From Paenibacillus sp. Soil766 (lineage in GTDB: Bacteria > Bacillota > Bacilli > Paenibacillales > NBRC-103111), in the NCBI RefSeq assembly GCF_001428105.1, contig NZ_LMSJ01000034.1, forward strand, positions 337,599-401,598: a stretch of 64,000 bases of DNA. The letters are read 5' to 3'. A model generated the notes under the pieces. The model had not been told where the DNA came from and did no database searches. It saw nothing but the letters and a program-made list of their open reading frames with translations. Below, piece by piece: positions 50,741-58,931 of this stretch; positions within the stretch are counted from its first letter, which is position 1; every line of letters begins with the position of its first letter. A program made the translations under genes and the position numbers.

Positions 50741-52358
50741 TATTTTGATCGTGGATGATGAAACGATTTTCCGCAAAGGGATACGTTTGATGATTACAGA
50801 CATGCAAAGTGAGTGGAGCGTCATCGATGAAGCAACGGATGGGGCAGAAGCTTTAGATAAGATTGAAGAGCTTCAGCCCGACTTAATCATTACGGATATC
50901 AAAATGCCCAGGATTGACGGAATTCAACTTCAATATATTGTGAAAGAGCGGTATCCGCATATTTCTTGTGTGGTGATGAGCGGTTATAACGATTTCCAGT
51001 ATGCGCGTGAATCCTTGCGTTTGGGCGCTAAGGACTACCTGATGAAACCTTTTCAGCGGGAAGAGCTGTATGCGTTGCTTGCGAAGTTGCAGGATGAATG
51101 GCTAACGGAGAAAAAAACCAATAAATCGAATGGCTTGGATCAACAAGTTCAAAATGGGATGCGTCAGCATATGTTAGCAGGTCTACTCACGGGAAATGTT
51201 CACCATGGTGAGGAGGAGCTCCTTGAAAATGTGGGCATTCAATTCCCGCATGCTTATATATCCTGTCTAATTGCCAAGTTGGATCGTGATTCGGTGACCG
51301 ATGAGCGTTATTATCAGTTGAATCCATCTTTATTTTCGATATATATTCAGCAATTTATACAAGAGAGCCTCGATGTGAGCTTCCAAGGATATGTGTTCAT
51401 TCATCATGAGACAGAAGTTGTTGCCTTGATTAATCATGAGGATGTTGCGTCTATTAACACCGACATAGAGCGTCTGACGAATCGGATACGGAAGGAAATT
51501 CGGGTGCAATCCAATTTTACCCTTACCTTCGGGTTAGGTAGTCCGGCTAAAGACTTGGAATATATTTCCAAATCTTATAAAGAGGCTGGTTTAGCGCTGC
51601 TTTATCGACTAGTTATTGGCGGGGATCGCTTGCTGTCAAACGAGATTGTTGCCGAGATGAAAATGGAAAAGCACGATTGGCACGCTGCTGACTGGCATTC
51701 CTTGAATCAGTTCGTCCAGGAGGGTGACTTGGCAAATGTACAGCAGCAAGCAAGTCTTTATGTGATGAAACTATGCCAGCAATGGAAGGATCCTGAGATT
51801 ATTCATCAACAAATTTGCAAAATGCTGCTGCATTTCTACGAGTTGGCCGTGAATTTAGCCGTAGTAAAGCAATGGCTGCAGAACACGGATGTGAAGCAGG
51901 TATTGGTGGATATTTACTCCTATTCGTCCAGTAAAGAATTAATTGAGCGATGTCAGAAGCTGCTTGGTGATCTTACTGTTTGTATTGTGAACCGTCAGAA
52001 AAAGATCGTGACAAGCCCCGTCGAAATTGTTGTTCGTTACGTAGAGGAGCATTATGCCGAATCTATCACGTTAAATACGATGGCCGATATTGTTTATCTC
52101 AGCCCGTCCTATCTCAGCTCCTTGTTCAAAAGCAAACAAGGGCAGTCTTTCATAGACTTCCTAACGGAGAAACGGATTGAGAAGGCTAAGTCACTTCTGC
52201 TATATTCCGATGAAAAGATTCAAGTCATCTCGGATTCTACCGGATTTACGAATATTAGACATTTTAATCGGGTGTTCAAAACGATCACGAACCGGACTCC
52301 TTCCGAGTTCCGTGAGGGGAAGAGTATAGCGGGGACAGAACCGTTCAAGGTTACGTAA
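50733..52358 (+). CDS. YesN-type AraC response regulator
   Basis: A 541-residue regulator. The receiver domain has acidic VDDE, phosphoacceptor Asp55 in IITDIKMPRIDG and Lys in YLMKPFQ. A central region (about 140-420) of unknown sensory type is followed by two AraC helix-turn-helix motifs (LNTMADIVYLSPSYLSSLFKSKQG and IQVISDSTGFTNIRHFNRVFKTITNRTPSEFR). The ATG at 50733 has GGAGG eight bases upstream and overlaps the kinase stop by eight bases. It probably activates the importer-GH43 operon. Confidence 0.92.
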   Translation: MPSILIVDDETIFRKGIRLMITDMQSEWSVIDEATDGAEALDKIEELQPDLIITDIKMPRIDGIQLQYIVKERYPHISCVVMSGYNDFQYARESLRLGAKDYLMKPFQREELYALLAKLQDEWLTEKKTNKSNGLDQQVQNGMRQHMLAGLLTGNVHHGEEELLENVGIQFPHAYISCLIAKLDRDSVTDERYYQLNPSLFSIYIQQFIQESLDVSFQGYVFIHHETEVVALINHEDVASINTDIERLTNRIRKEIRVQSNFTLTFGLGSPAKDLEYISKSYKEAGLALLYRLVIGGDRLLSNEIVAEMKMEKHDWHAADWHSLNQFVQEGDLANVQQQASLYVMKLCQQWKDPEIIHQQICKMLLHFYELAVNLAVVKQWLQNTDVKQVLVDIYSYSSSKELIERCQKLLGDLTVCIVNRQKKIVTSPVEIVVRYVEEHYAESITLNTMADIVYLSPSYLSSLFKSKQGQSFIDFLTEKRIEKAKSLLLYSDEKIQVISDSTGFTNIRHFNRVFKTITNRTPSEFREGKSIAGTEPFKVT

Positions 52359-52374
52359 ACTTGAGCGGTTTTTT
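52339..52374 (+). terminator. Terminator overlapping the end of the response regulator gene
   Basis: AACCGTTCAAG at 52339-52349 pairs with CTTGAGCGGTT at 52360-52370, followed by six T. The stop codon lies in the loop. Confidence 0.8.
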
Positions 52375-52460
52375 CTGCTTGTTTTATTAGTATCCAAACC
52401 AAATTAGCATTATGGAATAAAATAATAGGGAAACTAGAATAAGTAAAGGGGGAATGTTAG

Positions 52461-52727
52461 ATGAAAAAAGTACAAACTGCCAAATTGGAGAATCAAGTCT
52501 ACTCGAATCGCGTTGCTCGATCAGAATTCGATAACAATTGGAAGACAAGTGTGTCGAGCAGTGGATACGTTGTGTATACAGCTACTAAGAACAACGCAAA
52601 GATAATCGTTTTACTAACCACGGGGTTAAGAAAACTGATCACTTTTGATCGAGGCGGGAAGGTGCTCGTCGGCTCTGGTGGAGTAAGTCATTATAGCAAA
52701 CCGCATAAAGCGAAAGATTTGAATTAA
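52461..52727 (+). CDS. Small hypothetical protein
   Basis: An 88-residue basic protein behind a strong ribosome site (AAAGGGGG). It reads as a small beta-rich domain (GYVVYTATKNNAKIIVLLTTGLRKLITFDRGGKVLVGSGG), with no signal peptide or membrane helix. Not recognised. Single gene between the terminator of the sensor operon and the zinc-ribbon gene. Confidence 0.6.
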   Translation: MKKVQTAKLENQVYSNRVARSEFDNNWKTSVSSSGYVVYTATKNNAKIIVLLTTGLRKLITFDRGGKVLVGSGGVSHYSKPHKAKDLN

Positions 52728-52931
52728 GCAGGTAGAAGTCGCGGAATACAAGGAGATGGTCGAAATATTCGACCATTTCTCCGACGCATGGCGTAGGACA
52801 GACTGTAAAATTTTGAAAAAAGTAGTACAATTGAACCTAAGATACGCTGTTATTCAAGTATTACTTTCCGACATTTTCGCATATGATTCGTTAAGAAGTG
52901 AATAACTTAAGGGCTGGGGAGTGGAAGGCGC

Positions 52932-53282
52932 ATGTCTTTTTTTGATAAAGTGAAGCAAGGGGCATCAGAAGCGGCGAAAAAAGCACAACAAACCGTGGAA
53001 ATAACGAAATTCAAGACGCAAGTTTCATTGAAAGAAAGAGAAATTGATAAAATTTACAAAGTTATCGGTGAATCGGTTTACACATCCTATCTTTCGGGTG
53101 ATTACACGCAAGTAGAAGCTAATGTTTCGGAATATTGCCAAGGTATTGCTCAAATCAATCAAGAGATAAGCGAGCTTGAGCAGAAGATTGCCGAGGTTCG
53201 GAATGAAAAAGAATGTACCTGTGGTAAAACCGTTGCGGCAGATACCAAATTCTGTTCGTCCTGTGGCCATCATTTTGTTTAA
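52932..53282 (+). CDS. Coiled-coil protein with C-terminal zinc ribbon
   Basis: A 116-residue protein. The first 90 residues are helical with heptad character (FKTQVSLKEREIDKIYKVIGESVY; IAQINQEISELEQKIAEVR). The C-terminus CTCGKTVAADTKFCSSCGHHF is a four-cysteine zinc ribbon. Such proteins are frequent in Firmicutes and of unknown function. A strong terminator follows. Confidence 0.75.
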   Translation: MSFFDKVKQGASEAAKKAQQTVEITKFKTQVSLKEREIDKIYKVIGESVYTSYLSGDYTQVEANVSEYCQGIAQINQEISELEQKIAEVRNEKECTCGKTVAADTKFCSSCGHHFV

Positions 53283-53304
53283 TTAGTTGGATTGGTAAGG
53301 AGTT

Positions 53305-53353
53305 AAAGCAGTTTCTCACAGAGAATGATTCTGTGGGAACTGCTTTTATTTTT
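53305..53353 (+). terminator. Rho-independent terminator
   Basis: AAAGCAGTT and CTCACAGA pair with TTCTGTGGG and AACTGCTTT, followed by a T-rich tract. It ends the zinc-ribbon gene. Confidence 0.85.
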
Positions 53354-53413
53354 GGTTGGTCATCTCCCTATGCTATGATAGTCGTAAATAGGAAAGTAAG
53401 GGAGGCATGGAAG

Positions 53414-53872
53414 ATGACGGAGCAGGTACAAGAACCGAAGGTTAAAGTAGAAATGCTGATTCGAAAACCAGTACAAGAGGTGTTTGAAGCATTTATCGAT
53501 CCTGAAATTACATCGAAATTTTGGTTTACCCAGGGCAGTGGCAGGTTAGAGGTTGGATCACATGTGCAATGGCATTGGGCCGTGTATGGGGCAACTGCTG
53601 ATGTTGAGGTCAAAGAAATTGAGGTTAACAAGCGAATTTTGCTGGATTGGGGAACCTTGGTCGAGTGGACCTTCGCTGAGCAAGCAGAAAACGAAACCTT
53701 TGTAACAATTACTGACTCGGGTTTCACGGGAAGTGCTGATGAAAAAGTCAAACAAGCCCTAAATTCAACCGAAGGATTTACGATCGTATTATGCGGATTG
53801 AAAGCGTATCTGGAACATGGCATCCGCTTAAATCTTGTTTCGGACAAGGCTCCTTACGCTCATATTTCCTAA
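53414..53872 (+). CDS. SRPBCC/AHSA1-like protein
   Basis: A 152-residue START-fold protein: VKVEMLIRKPVQEVFEAFIDPEITSKFWFTQGSGRLEVGSHVQWHWAVYGATADVEVKEIE is the standard AHSA1-like N-terminal half, and GFTIVLCGLKAYLEHGIRLNLV the C-terminal helix. Ligand unknown. The ATG at 53414 has GGGAGG eight bases upstream; the longer frame from 53333 crosses the terminator and is rejected. Confidence 0.85.
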   Translation: MTEQVQEPKVKVEMLIRKPVQEVFEAFIDPEITSKFWFTQGSGRLEVGSHVQWHWAVYGATADVEVKEIEVNKRILLDWGTLVEWTFAEQAENETFVTITDSGFTGSADEKVKQALNSTEGFTIVLCGLKAYLEHGIRLNLVSDKAPYAHIS

Positions 53873-53896
53873 CTTTACATGGTAAGGAACATTTAA

Positions 53897-54105
53897 ATGA
53901 AAGTCATACGAAATACAAATCGCATGTCCCTCGTTCAATTAGACTCATCATCCTGTGAATTGGTTGTTGCTTACTTTCGACGCAATCGTGTATTTCTTGA
54001 ACCTTGGGAAATGGTGCGGGACGAGTCTTTCTTCACTGCTAACTTCCACGCAGAATTGTTGGAGAAAGAAATGAAGCTGTTCGAAGACGGACAGTTATTC
54101 AAAGG
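53897..54105 (+). pseudogene. Truncated GNAT acetyltransferase remnant
   Basis: Only about 70 N-terminal residues of a RimJ/RimL-like acetyltransferase remain (ELVVAYFRRNRVFLEPWEMVRDESFF...FHAELLEKEMKLFEDGQLFK). The acetyl-CoA-binding half is absent. From about 54106 the frame runs into a hairpin and then antisense through the 3' end of the AraC gene to 54304, with no acetyltransferase similarity. The break probably reflects a deletion or rearrangement that joined the AraC region. Confidence 0.75.
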
Positions 54106-54111
54106 GAAGGT

Positions 54112-54134
54112 GGGGGAGTTTTCATCCGTCCCCC
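54112..54134 (-). terminator. Hairpin after the AraC gene
   Basis: GGGGGA at 54112-54117 pairs with TCCCCC at 54129-54134. On the minus strand a pyrimidine-rich tract follows, so it may end the AraC transcript. It lies at the acetyltransferase break point. Confidence 0.5.
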
Positions 54135-54146
54135 GCAAGCATAATG

Positions 54147-55136
54147 CTACTCTAAACTACTACCTTCGCTCGCCTGCACTATTCTATTCTTCTGATATCG
54201 CGTTGCAACCTGCGCGAGATAGGTATGAATCCAAGCGTCGACTGCCTCGGAATTCAGACAGTTTTTACGGAAGTGACTGGGGGGCGTTCCCATTTCTCGG
54301 GTGAATACCTGGGTGAAGTAATGAATGCTTTCAAAGCCGGTATCCTCGGCGATTTGTTTCAATGGGATGTCTGTGTAGCCGAGTAGATAGGCGGCTCTTT
54401 TGATTCTTTCCGTCTTGACGATGGACGGGAAGGTTTGTCCTAATTCATCCGAGATGAGTCGGGAGAGCTGCCGTTCAGATAAGTGGAGGCTTTGCGCCAC
54501 GTCACTAAGTGCCATTTTATGAGAAAGATGGTCCTGGATATAGGCTTTGACCTTCTTAAGCGTGCCTTGAAGCTCCCTGTCATACGTTGTCGAAGCCGTA
54601 ACACCTGAGCGGCAATGCTGCAGAAACAAGGAAATACAGCTGATGACCAGTGTATACGCGAGTTGTTCAATCGTTTCCTTGTAGCGATCCCCTGTCTCCG
54701 AAGCTTGGATGAGCAGTGCCTGCCATATGAGCATAGGAGATGTCCCCTCAGCATTTGGAATAAAAAGATGCGGATAAGCGCACAACAGGCTAAAATCCTG
54801 CATAAAAGCTTCACTAGACTCGGACGCGACCGGCTCTAGAGCAACAAATAACAACAACATGCCCCCATCGCTCTGGATGGAATGACGACTCTCAGGCTTC
54901 GAGCAATAAAGGGTTCCTGGCCTAAGCGGATAGGTGATACCATCGTGAAAATAGTGGCCTTCTCCCTCGACGACATAGCAGATTTCAAAAAAGGAATGTG
55001 TATGCGGACGATTGCCCTTATGCTGCGGTTTCGCACCCCAGTAATGAACGAATATAGAGGCGGAGGCACCTTGCAGCTGAACCAGGTTTTGGTTGAGATA
55101 CAGGTTACTACGCGAGTAAATGGATGGATTCAACAC
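54147..55136 (-). CDS. AraC-family regulator of the adjacent acid-sugar operon
   Basis: A 329-residue regulator with an N-terminal cupin (RPHTHSFFEICYVVEGEGHYFHDGITYPLRPGTLYCSKPESRHSI) and a C-terminal pair of helix-turn-helix motifs (LSDVAQSLHLSERQLSRLISDELG; LKQIAEDTGFESIHYFTQVFTREMGTPPSHFR). GTG start at 55136 with AAAGGAG nine bases upstream; the ATG four bases away is out of frame. It is divergent from the KdgD-type operon and probably activates it. A C-terminal extension of about 40 residues after the DNA-binding domain is unusual. Confidence 0.88.
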   Translation of the reverse strand: MLNPSIYSRSNLYLNQNLVQLQGASASIFVHYWGAKPQHKGNRPHTHSFFEICYVVEGEGHYFHDGITYPLRPGTLYCSKPESRHSIQSDGGMLLLFVALEPVASESSEAFMQDFSLLCAYPHLFIPNAEGTSPMLIWQALLIQASETGDRYKETIEQLAYTLVISCISLFLQHCRSGVTASTTYDRELQGTLKKVKAYIQDHLSHKMALSDVAQSLHLSERQLSRLISDELGQTFPSIVKTERIKRAAYLLGYTDIPLKQIAEDTGFESIHYFTQVFTREMGTPPSHFRKNCLNSEAVDAWIHTYLAQVATRYQKNRIVQASEGSSLE

Positions 55137-55284
55137 GCATGAGGGCTCCTTTCAAGTAGACTGAAGATCATTATAGCATGGATTTTTTGAAAAAAAGCGG
55201 CATGTTTTTACAAAGACGAAAACGCCTCCATTTTCTATACTTACATTCATAGGCACGTATGAAGTTGAAAAGGGGCTGTTAGAA

Positions 55285-56211
55285 GTGGGTAATCATGTGA
55301 ACATTTCACTCGCAGGCATCATGGGCTTTCCGGTAACACCATTTGATCTTCAGGAGCAAGTAGATGAGAAGGCGTTACAAGCTAATGTTAACTTTTTAGT
55401 GGAAAATGGTTTGGATTCCGTCTTTGTTTGCGCGGGTTCAGGCGAATATCAATCCTTGGAAATCAAAGAATATGAGCGAGTCGTTACTGTTGGCGTTGCG
55501 ACTGTTGCAGGCAAAGTGCCTGTATTCGCAGGGGCTGGAGGTAATATTAGAGAAGCGGTGGAACGCGTCCAGCTGGCAGAAAAGCATGGTGCAGATGGTT
55601 TATTGTTGCTTCCGCCTTATTTGATTATTCCCGAGCAGGAGGGCTTGTTTAACTACTATCGGACGTTGGCACAGAGCACCAACTTACCCGTCATTATTTA
55701 TCAACGTGATAACGCTATTTTTACCTTAAGCACATTAGAAAAATTGGCTAACATACCTAACGTCATTGGTTTCAAGGACGGTTTAGGCAATTTTGAGCTC
55801 AACATTGAATTCGTACAATCGATCGGTTCGAGGTTACAGTGGATGAATGGGATGCCGCTTGCTGAATTAACGATGCCAGCTTACTCGGCACTAGGCTATT
55901 TATCCTACTCATCCGCTATTTCGAATTACATACCACAGGTATCAAGAGCTTTCTATACTAGCTTGCTTGCTGGAGATCAGGCGACGGTCAGTTCCATTTA
56001 TCAAGAAGTCATATTACCGATCCACCGTATTCGTCAATTGCGCAAAGGATATGCAGTTTCATTGATTAAAGCGGGCATGAACATTGTAGGATTGCCGGTT
56101 GGTCTTGAAGTTCGAACTCCGCTAGTTCAAGTGGAACGCGAGCATTATGTACGATTGGAATCCATTATTAAACGAAGTTTAGACCTGGTCGCGGTTGCCA
56201 ATAACGGTTAG
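55285..56211 (+). CDS. kdgD: 5-dehydro-4-deoxyglucarate dehydratase
   Basis: A 308-residue enzyme of the DHDPS/NAL superfamily that would dehydrate and decarboxylate 5-dehydro-4-deoxyglucarate to 2,5-dioxopentanoate. It follows the Bacillus KdgD (YcbC) pattern closely: AGIMGFPVTPF, CAGSGEYQSL, IYQRDNAIF with the conserved Tyr, VIGFKDGLGN with the Schiff-base Lys, NGMPLAELTMPAYSALGYLSYSSAISNYIP and RKGYAVSLIKAGM. GTG start behind AAAAGGGG. First gene of a three-gene operon. A pentonate-pathway dehydratase of the same superfamily is the alternative. Confidence 0.88.
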   Translation: MGNHVNISLAGIMGFPVTPFDLQEQVDEKALQANVNFLVENGLDSVFVCAGSGEYQSLEIKEYERVVTVGVATVAGKVPVFAGAGGNIREAVERVQLAEKHGADGLLLLPPYLIIPEQEGLFNYYRTLAQSTNLPVIIYQRDNAIFTLSTLEKLANIPNVIGFKDGLGNFELNIEFVQSIGSRLQWMNGMPLAELTMPAYSALGYLSYSSAISNYIPQVSRAFYTSLLAGDQATVSSIYQEVILPIHRIRQLRKGYAVSLIKAGMNIVGLPVGLEVRTPLVQVEREHYVRLESIIKRSLDLVAVANNG

Positions 56212-56223
56212 GAGGAAAAAAGC

Positions 56224-57225
56224 ATGATGAAGGTATCCATTCAAGTTCCCACATGTGAATTGTCTGATAGCGATTTGAGACAAATGTGTCAACTCGGGGT
56301 TGATTGTATTGATTTTACGCAAGGAGGTTCCTTCCCAGGTGTTCGTGAGCAGGGGTTTCCGGAACTTGATAAACTTTTACAACTAAAACGTAGAGTTCGC
56401 TCCCATGGGATGGAAATAAATCGGGTGACGCTGCCTGATATGTCGACTAACTTTATGTTGGAAGAGCCAGGCTCAGAGATCCAATTAGAGCACGTTAGCA
56501 ACGCGATCAAAACCTTCGGCGAAGCAGGGATTACACTCGTTCGTCAGCGTTTTGCAGGCGATGTATTTCCTTATATGGCAGAGGAATATACAGCTGTACA
56601 CCGAGGCGGTGCACTAGTTCGCGGGGAGTCTCTGAAACGCAATCCGGACAAACAACCCCCAACCGTGGAACAATTGAATGCGTGGTGGAAGCGCTTTGAT
56701 TTAGTTTTCGGGAAACTAGTCCCACTTGCGGAAGAGTATGAGATGAAATTAGCTGTACATCCTTCCGACACTCCCTACCATAATACCCCGTTCGGTGGGC
56801 TTGGCTTGAATCGGGTGTTAGATAGTTTCCCCAGCAGAAACGTTGGCCTCGTCTATTGTGTCGGCACACGTGGAGAAGCAGGCGGAACACCGCTTGTTCT
56901 TGATGAAATTTATCAGTATGGACGCAAGGATAAAATCTTTCTTGTTCATTTCCGCAATGTGCGAGGTAGTCTAGCAACGGCCGGTGCGTTCGAAGAGGCG
57001 ATGCTGGACGATGGTCATATGAATATGGCGAAAATATTGCTTGAGCTTCATAAGGTTGGGTATAACGGCTGTATAAACCCAGATCATATCACTTCACTCG
57101 AAATGGATCGTGCACCGTATCGAAGCGCTGAAACCAAGATGAATTGGGTTGGCTGGGCCTATGCAATTGGGTATGTAAAAGCTCTTTTGGCGGCATTAAC
57201 GGAGTTTAGAGGCGGGAGAGATTAA
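56224..57225 (+). CDS. UxuA (mannonate dehydratase)-family enzyme
   Basis: A 333-residue TIM-barrel protein of the UxuA family. Family features are KLAVHPSDTPYHNTPFGGLGLNRVLDSFPS, GLVYCVGTRGEAGGTPL, KIFLVHFRNVRGS, AMLDDGHMNMAKILLELHKVGYNGCINPDH. The metal-binding Cys, His and Asp positions are kept. It is somewhat shorter than typical UxuA. Mannonate dehydration gives 2-dehydro-3-deoxygluconate, which does not feed the flanking enzymes, so here it may dehydrate an aldarate or other sugar acid. Starts 13 bases after kdgD behind GGAGG. Confidence 0.8.
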   Translation: MMKVSIQVPTCELSDSDLRQMCQLGVDCIDFTQGGSFPGVREQGFPELDKLLQLKRRVRSHGMEINRVTLPDMSTNFMLEEPGSEIQLEHVSNAIKTFGEAGITLVRQRFAGDVFPYMAEEYTAVHRGGALVRGESLKRNPDKQPPTVEQLNAWWKRFDLVFGKLVPLAEEYEMKLAVHPSDTPYHNTPFGGLGLNRVLDSFPSRNVGLVYCVGTRGEAGGTPLVLDEIYQYGRKDKIFLVHFRNVRGSLATAGAFEEAMLDDGHMNMAKILLELHKVGYNGCINPDHITSLEMDRAPYRSAETKMNWVGWAYAIGYVKALLAALTEFRGGRD

Positions 57226-57226
57226 T

Positions 57227-58684
57227 ATGGGGAAAATTAAAACATATTTGAATTATATCAACGGGGTGTGGCTGGCCTCTTCTAGTGGCGAGGTGGAGGG
57301 AAGTATCAACCCAGCGAACCGGCATGAGATCGTGGGGTATGTGCAGAAATCGTCACTTGCAGATGTGAATGAAGCCGTTGCCGCAGCTAAAGCTGCAAAA
57401 TTAGGTTGGCGGAAATTATCGGGATCAGCTCGTGGTGATTATCTGTATAAGGTTGCGGATATGCTTGAGAGCCGATTAGATGAAATTGCCGAAATGATGA
57501 CGCTTGAAATGGGAAAAACATTCCCTGAGGCCAAAGGTGAAACGGCAAGGGGCATCGCAATTCTACGCTATTATGCTGGCGAGGGCATGCGGAAAACAGG
57601 TGACGTAATTCCTTCAACGGACAGTACAGCTTTAATGTTTACTACCCGCGTACCCTTAGGCGTTGTTGGTGTGATTACACCTTGGAATTTCCCCGTAGCT
57701 ATTCCGATTTGGAAAATCGCTCCCGCATTAATTTTCGGGAATACGATTGTATTCAAACCTGCTCAGGAAACCGCAGTAACAGCAGCCTTAGTCATGGAAT
57801 GCTTCCAAGAAGCTGGAATTCCAGCAGGTGTAGTAAATATGGTGACTGGTCAAGGAGATGTGATTGGTCAAGCAATTGCAGATCATCCGGACATCCACGG
57901 GATTACCTTTACAGGATCGGATCGTATTGGGAAAATAGTGGGTCAGAGCGCACTGGCGAAGGGGGCGAAGTATCAGCTTGAGATGGGCGGTAAAAACCCA
58001 ATCATCGTCGTCAACGATGCGGATCTAGACCTCGCTGTTGAGGCAACGGTAAGTGGCGGCTTACGTTCAACGGGGCAGAAATGCACAGCTACCAGTCGAG
58101 TGATTATACAAAGCGAAGTCTATGAGTCGTTCAAAATGAAGCTGCTTCAGCGAATTGAGGAAATCCGTGTTGGCCCTGGCATGGAGGCGGCAACATGGAT
58201 GGGGCCATGCGCAAGCGAAAAGCAATATCATACGGTACTAACCTATATTGCCAAAGGAATCGAAGAGGGTGGGACCTTACTTTGTGGCGGTGGTAAAGTG
58301 CAAGATGAGACTCTAGATGCAGGCTACTACATTGCTCCCACAGTATTTGAACATATTACAAGTTCGATGACCATCGCGCAGGAAGAGATTTTCGGACCTG
58401 TTCTTGTCTTGATAAAAGTGGATTCCTTCGAGGAAGCGATTCAAATTGCAAATGATGTGAAATTCGGATTAAGCGCATCGATTTTTACAAGAGACTTCTC
58501 GAAGATGCTCTCCTTCATACAGGATATCGACGCTGGCCTTGTGCGCATCAATGCTGAAAGCGCTGGAGTGGAGCTGCAAGCTCCTTTCGGTGGCATGAAA
58601 ATGTCGAGCTCGGGCTCACGAGAGCAAGGTCAAGCAGCTATTGAGTTCTACACGGATATCAAAACCGTGTTTTTAAAATCTTGA
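57227..58684 (+). CDS. Aldehyde dehydrogenase, probable 2,5-dioxopentanoate (alpha-ketoglutarate semialdehyde) dehydrogenase
   Basis: A 485-residue aldehyde dehydrogenase: TPWNFPVAIPIWKIAPAL, the NAD(P) loop FTGSDRIGK, catalytic Glu in LEMGGKNPIIV, catalytic Cys in STGQKCTATSR, and the C-terminal PFGGMKMSSSGSREQG. It matches the Bacillus GucD/YcbD type that oxidises the KdgD product to 2-oxoglutarate. The ATG comes one base after the UxuA-like stop. Last gene of the operon, followed by a strong terminator. Confidence 0.87.
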   Translation: MGKIKTYLNYINGVWLASSSGEVEGSINPANRHEIVGYVQKSSLADVNEAVAAAKAAKLGWRKLSGSARGDYLYKVADMLESRLDEIAEMMTLEMGKTFPEAKGETARGIAILRYYAGEGMRKTGDVIPSTDSTALMFTTRVPLGVVGVITPWNFPVAIPIWKIAPALIFGNTIVFKPAQETAVTAALVMECFQEAGIPAGVVNMVTGQGDVIGQAIADHPDIHGITFTGSDRIGKIVGQSALAKGAKYQLEMGGKNPIIVVNDADLDLAVEATVSGGLRSTGQKCTATSRVIIQSEVYESFKMKLLQRIEEIRVGPGMEAATWMGPCASEKQYHTVLTYIAKGIEEGGTLLCGGGKVQDETLDAGYYIAPTVFEHITSSMTIAQEEIFGPVLVLIKVDSFEEAIQIANDVKFGLSASIFTRDFSKMLSFIQDIDAGLVRINAESAGVELQAPFGGMKMSSSGSREQGQAAIEFYTDIKTVFLKS

Positions 58685-58687
58685 ATG

Positions 58688-58717
58688 AAAGCCAGTTGCT
58701 GCCGCAGCTGGCTTTTT
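58688..58717 (+). terminator. Rho-independent terminator
   Basis: AAAGCCAGTTGC at 58688-58699 pairs with GCAGCTGGCTTT at 58704-58715 over four bases with a T run. It ends the acid-sugar operon. Confidence 0.9.
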
Positions 58718-58801
58718 CTCTCCACGGGATCACGCAGCATTGTGAACTATACATTTCAAATGTTGATGAAGACGACAAGGATTGAAAAATACACACAGGG
58801 T

Positions 58802-58822
58802 ACCGCGCTTCGCGCGGTTTTT
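58802..58822 (+). terminator. Second terminator-like hairpin in the gap
   Basis: ACCGCGC at 58802-58808 pairs with GCGCGGT at 58812-58818 over a TTC loop, followed by a T run. It stands 85 bases after the operon's terminator, so it may be a back-up or may end a short RNA starting in 58720-58800. No conserved RNA family was recognised. Confidence 0.6.
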
Positions 58823-58931
58823 CTCATTCAAGCGGGACATGAAAGTTGTTGTTGTCCTGTGAAAGTAGAATTTACTTTGAAAAAGTTGTATATTTGCAGA
58901 AATAACCTTCATGAAGGGAGTCTAATGCGGT

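Noticed and set aside
52752..52782. Hairpin GGAGATGGTCGAA/TTCGACCATTTCTCC as a terminator
   Set aside because: It has a bulge and no T-run; its role is unclear, so it was not annotated.
53368..53847. A 159-residue minus-strand frame
   Set aside because: It is the shadow of the SRPBCC gene, whose ribosome site and fold are clear.
54106..54304. C-terminal part of the 135-residue acetyltransferase frame
   Set aside because: It is antisense to the AraC gene and has no acetyltransferase motif.
56531..56977. A 148-residue minus-strand frame
   Set aside because: It is antisense to the UxuA-like gene, with composition unlike a real protein and no ribosome site.
58780..58825. T-box leader
   Set aside because: GGGTACCGCG recalls part of the T-box signature, but there is no specifier stem, no full antiterminator sequence and no amino-acid gene downstream.
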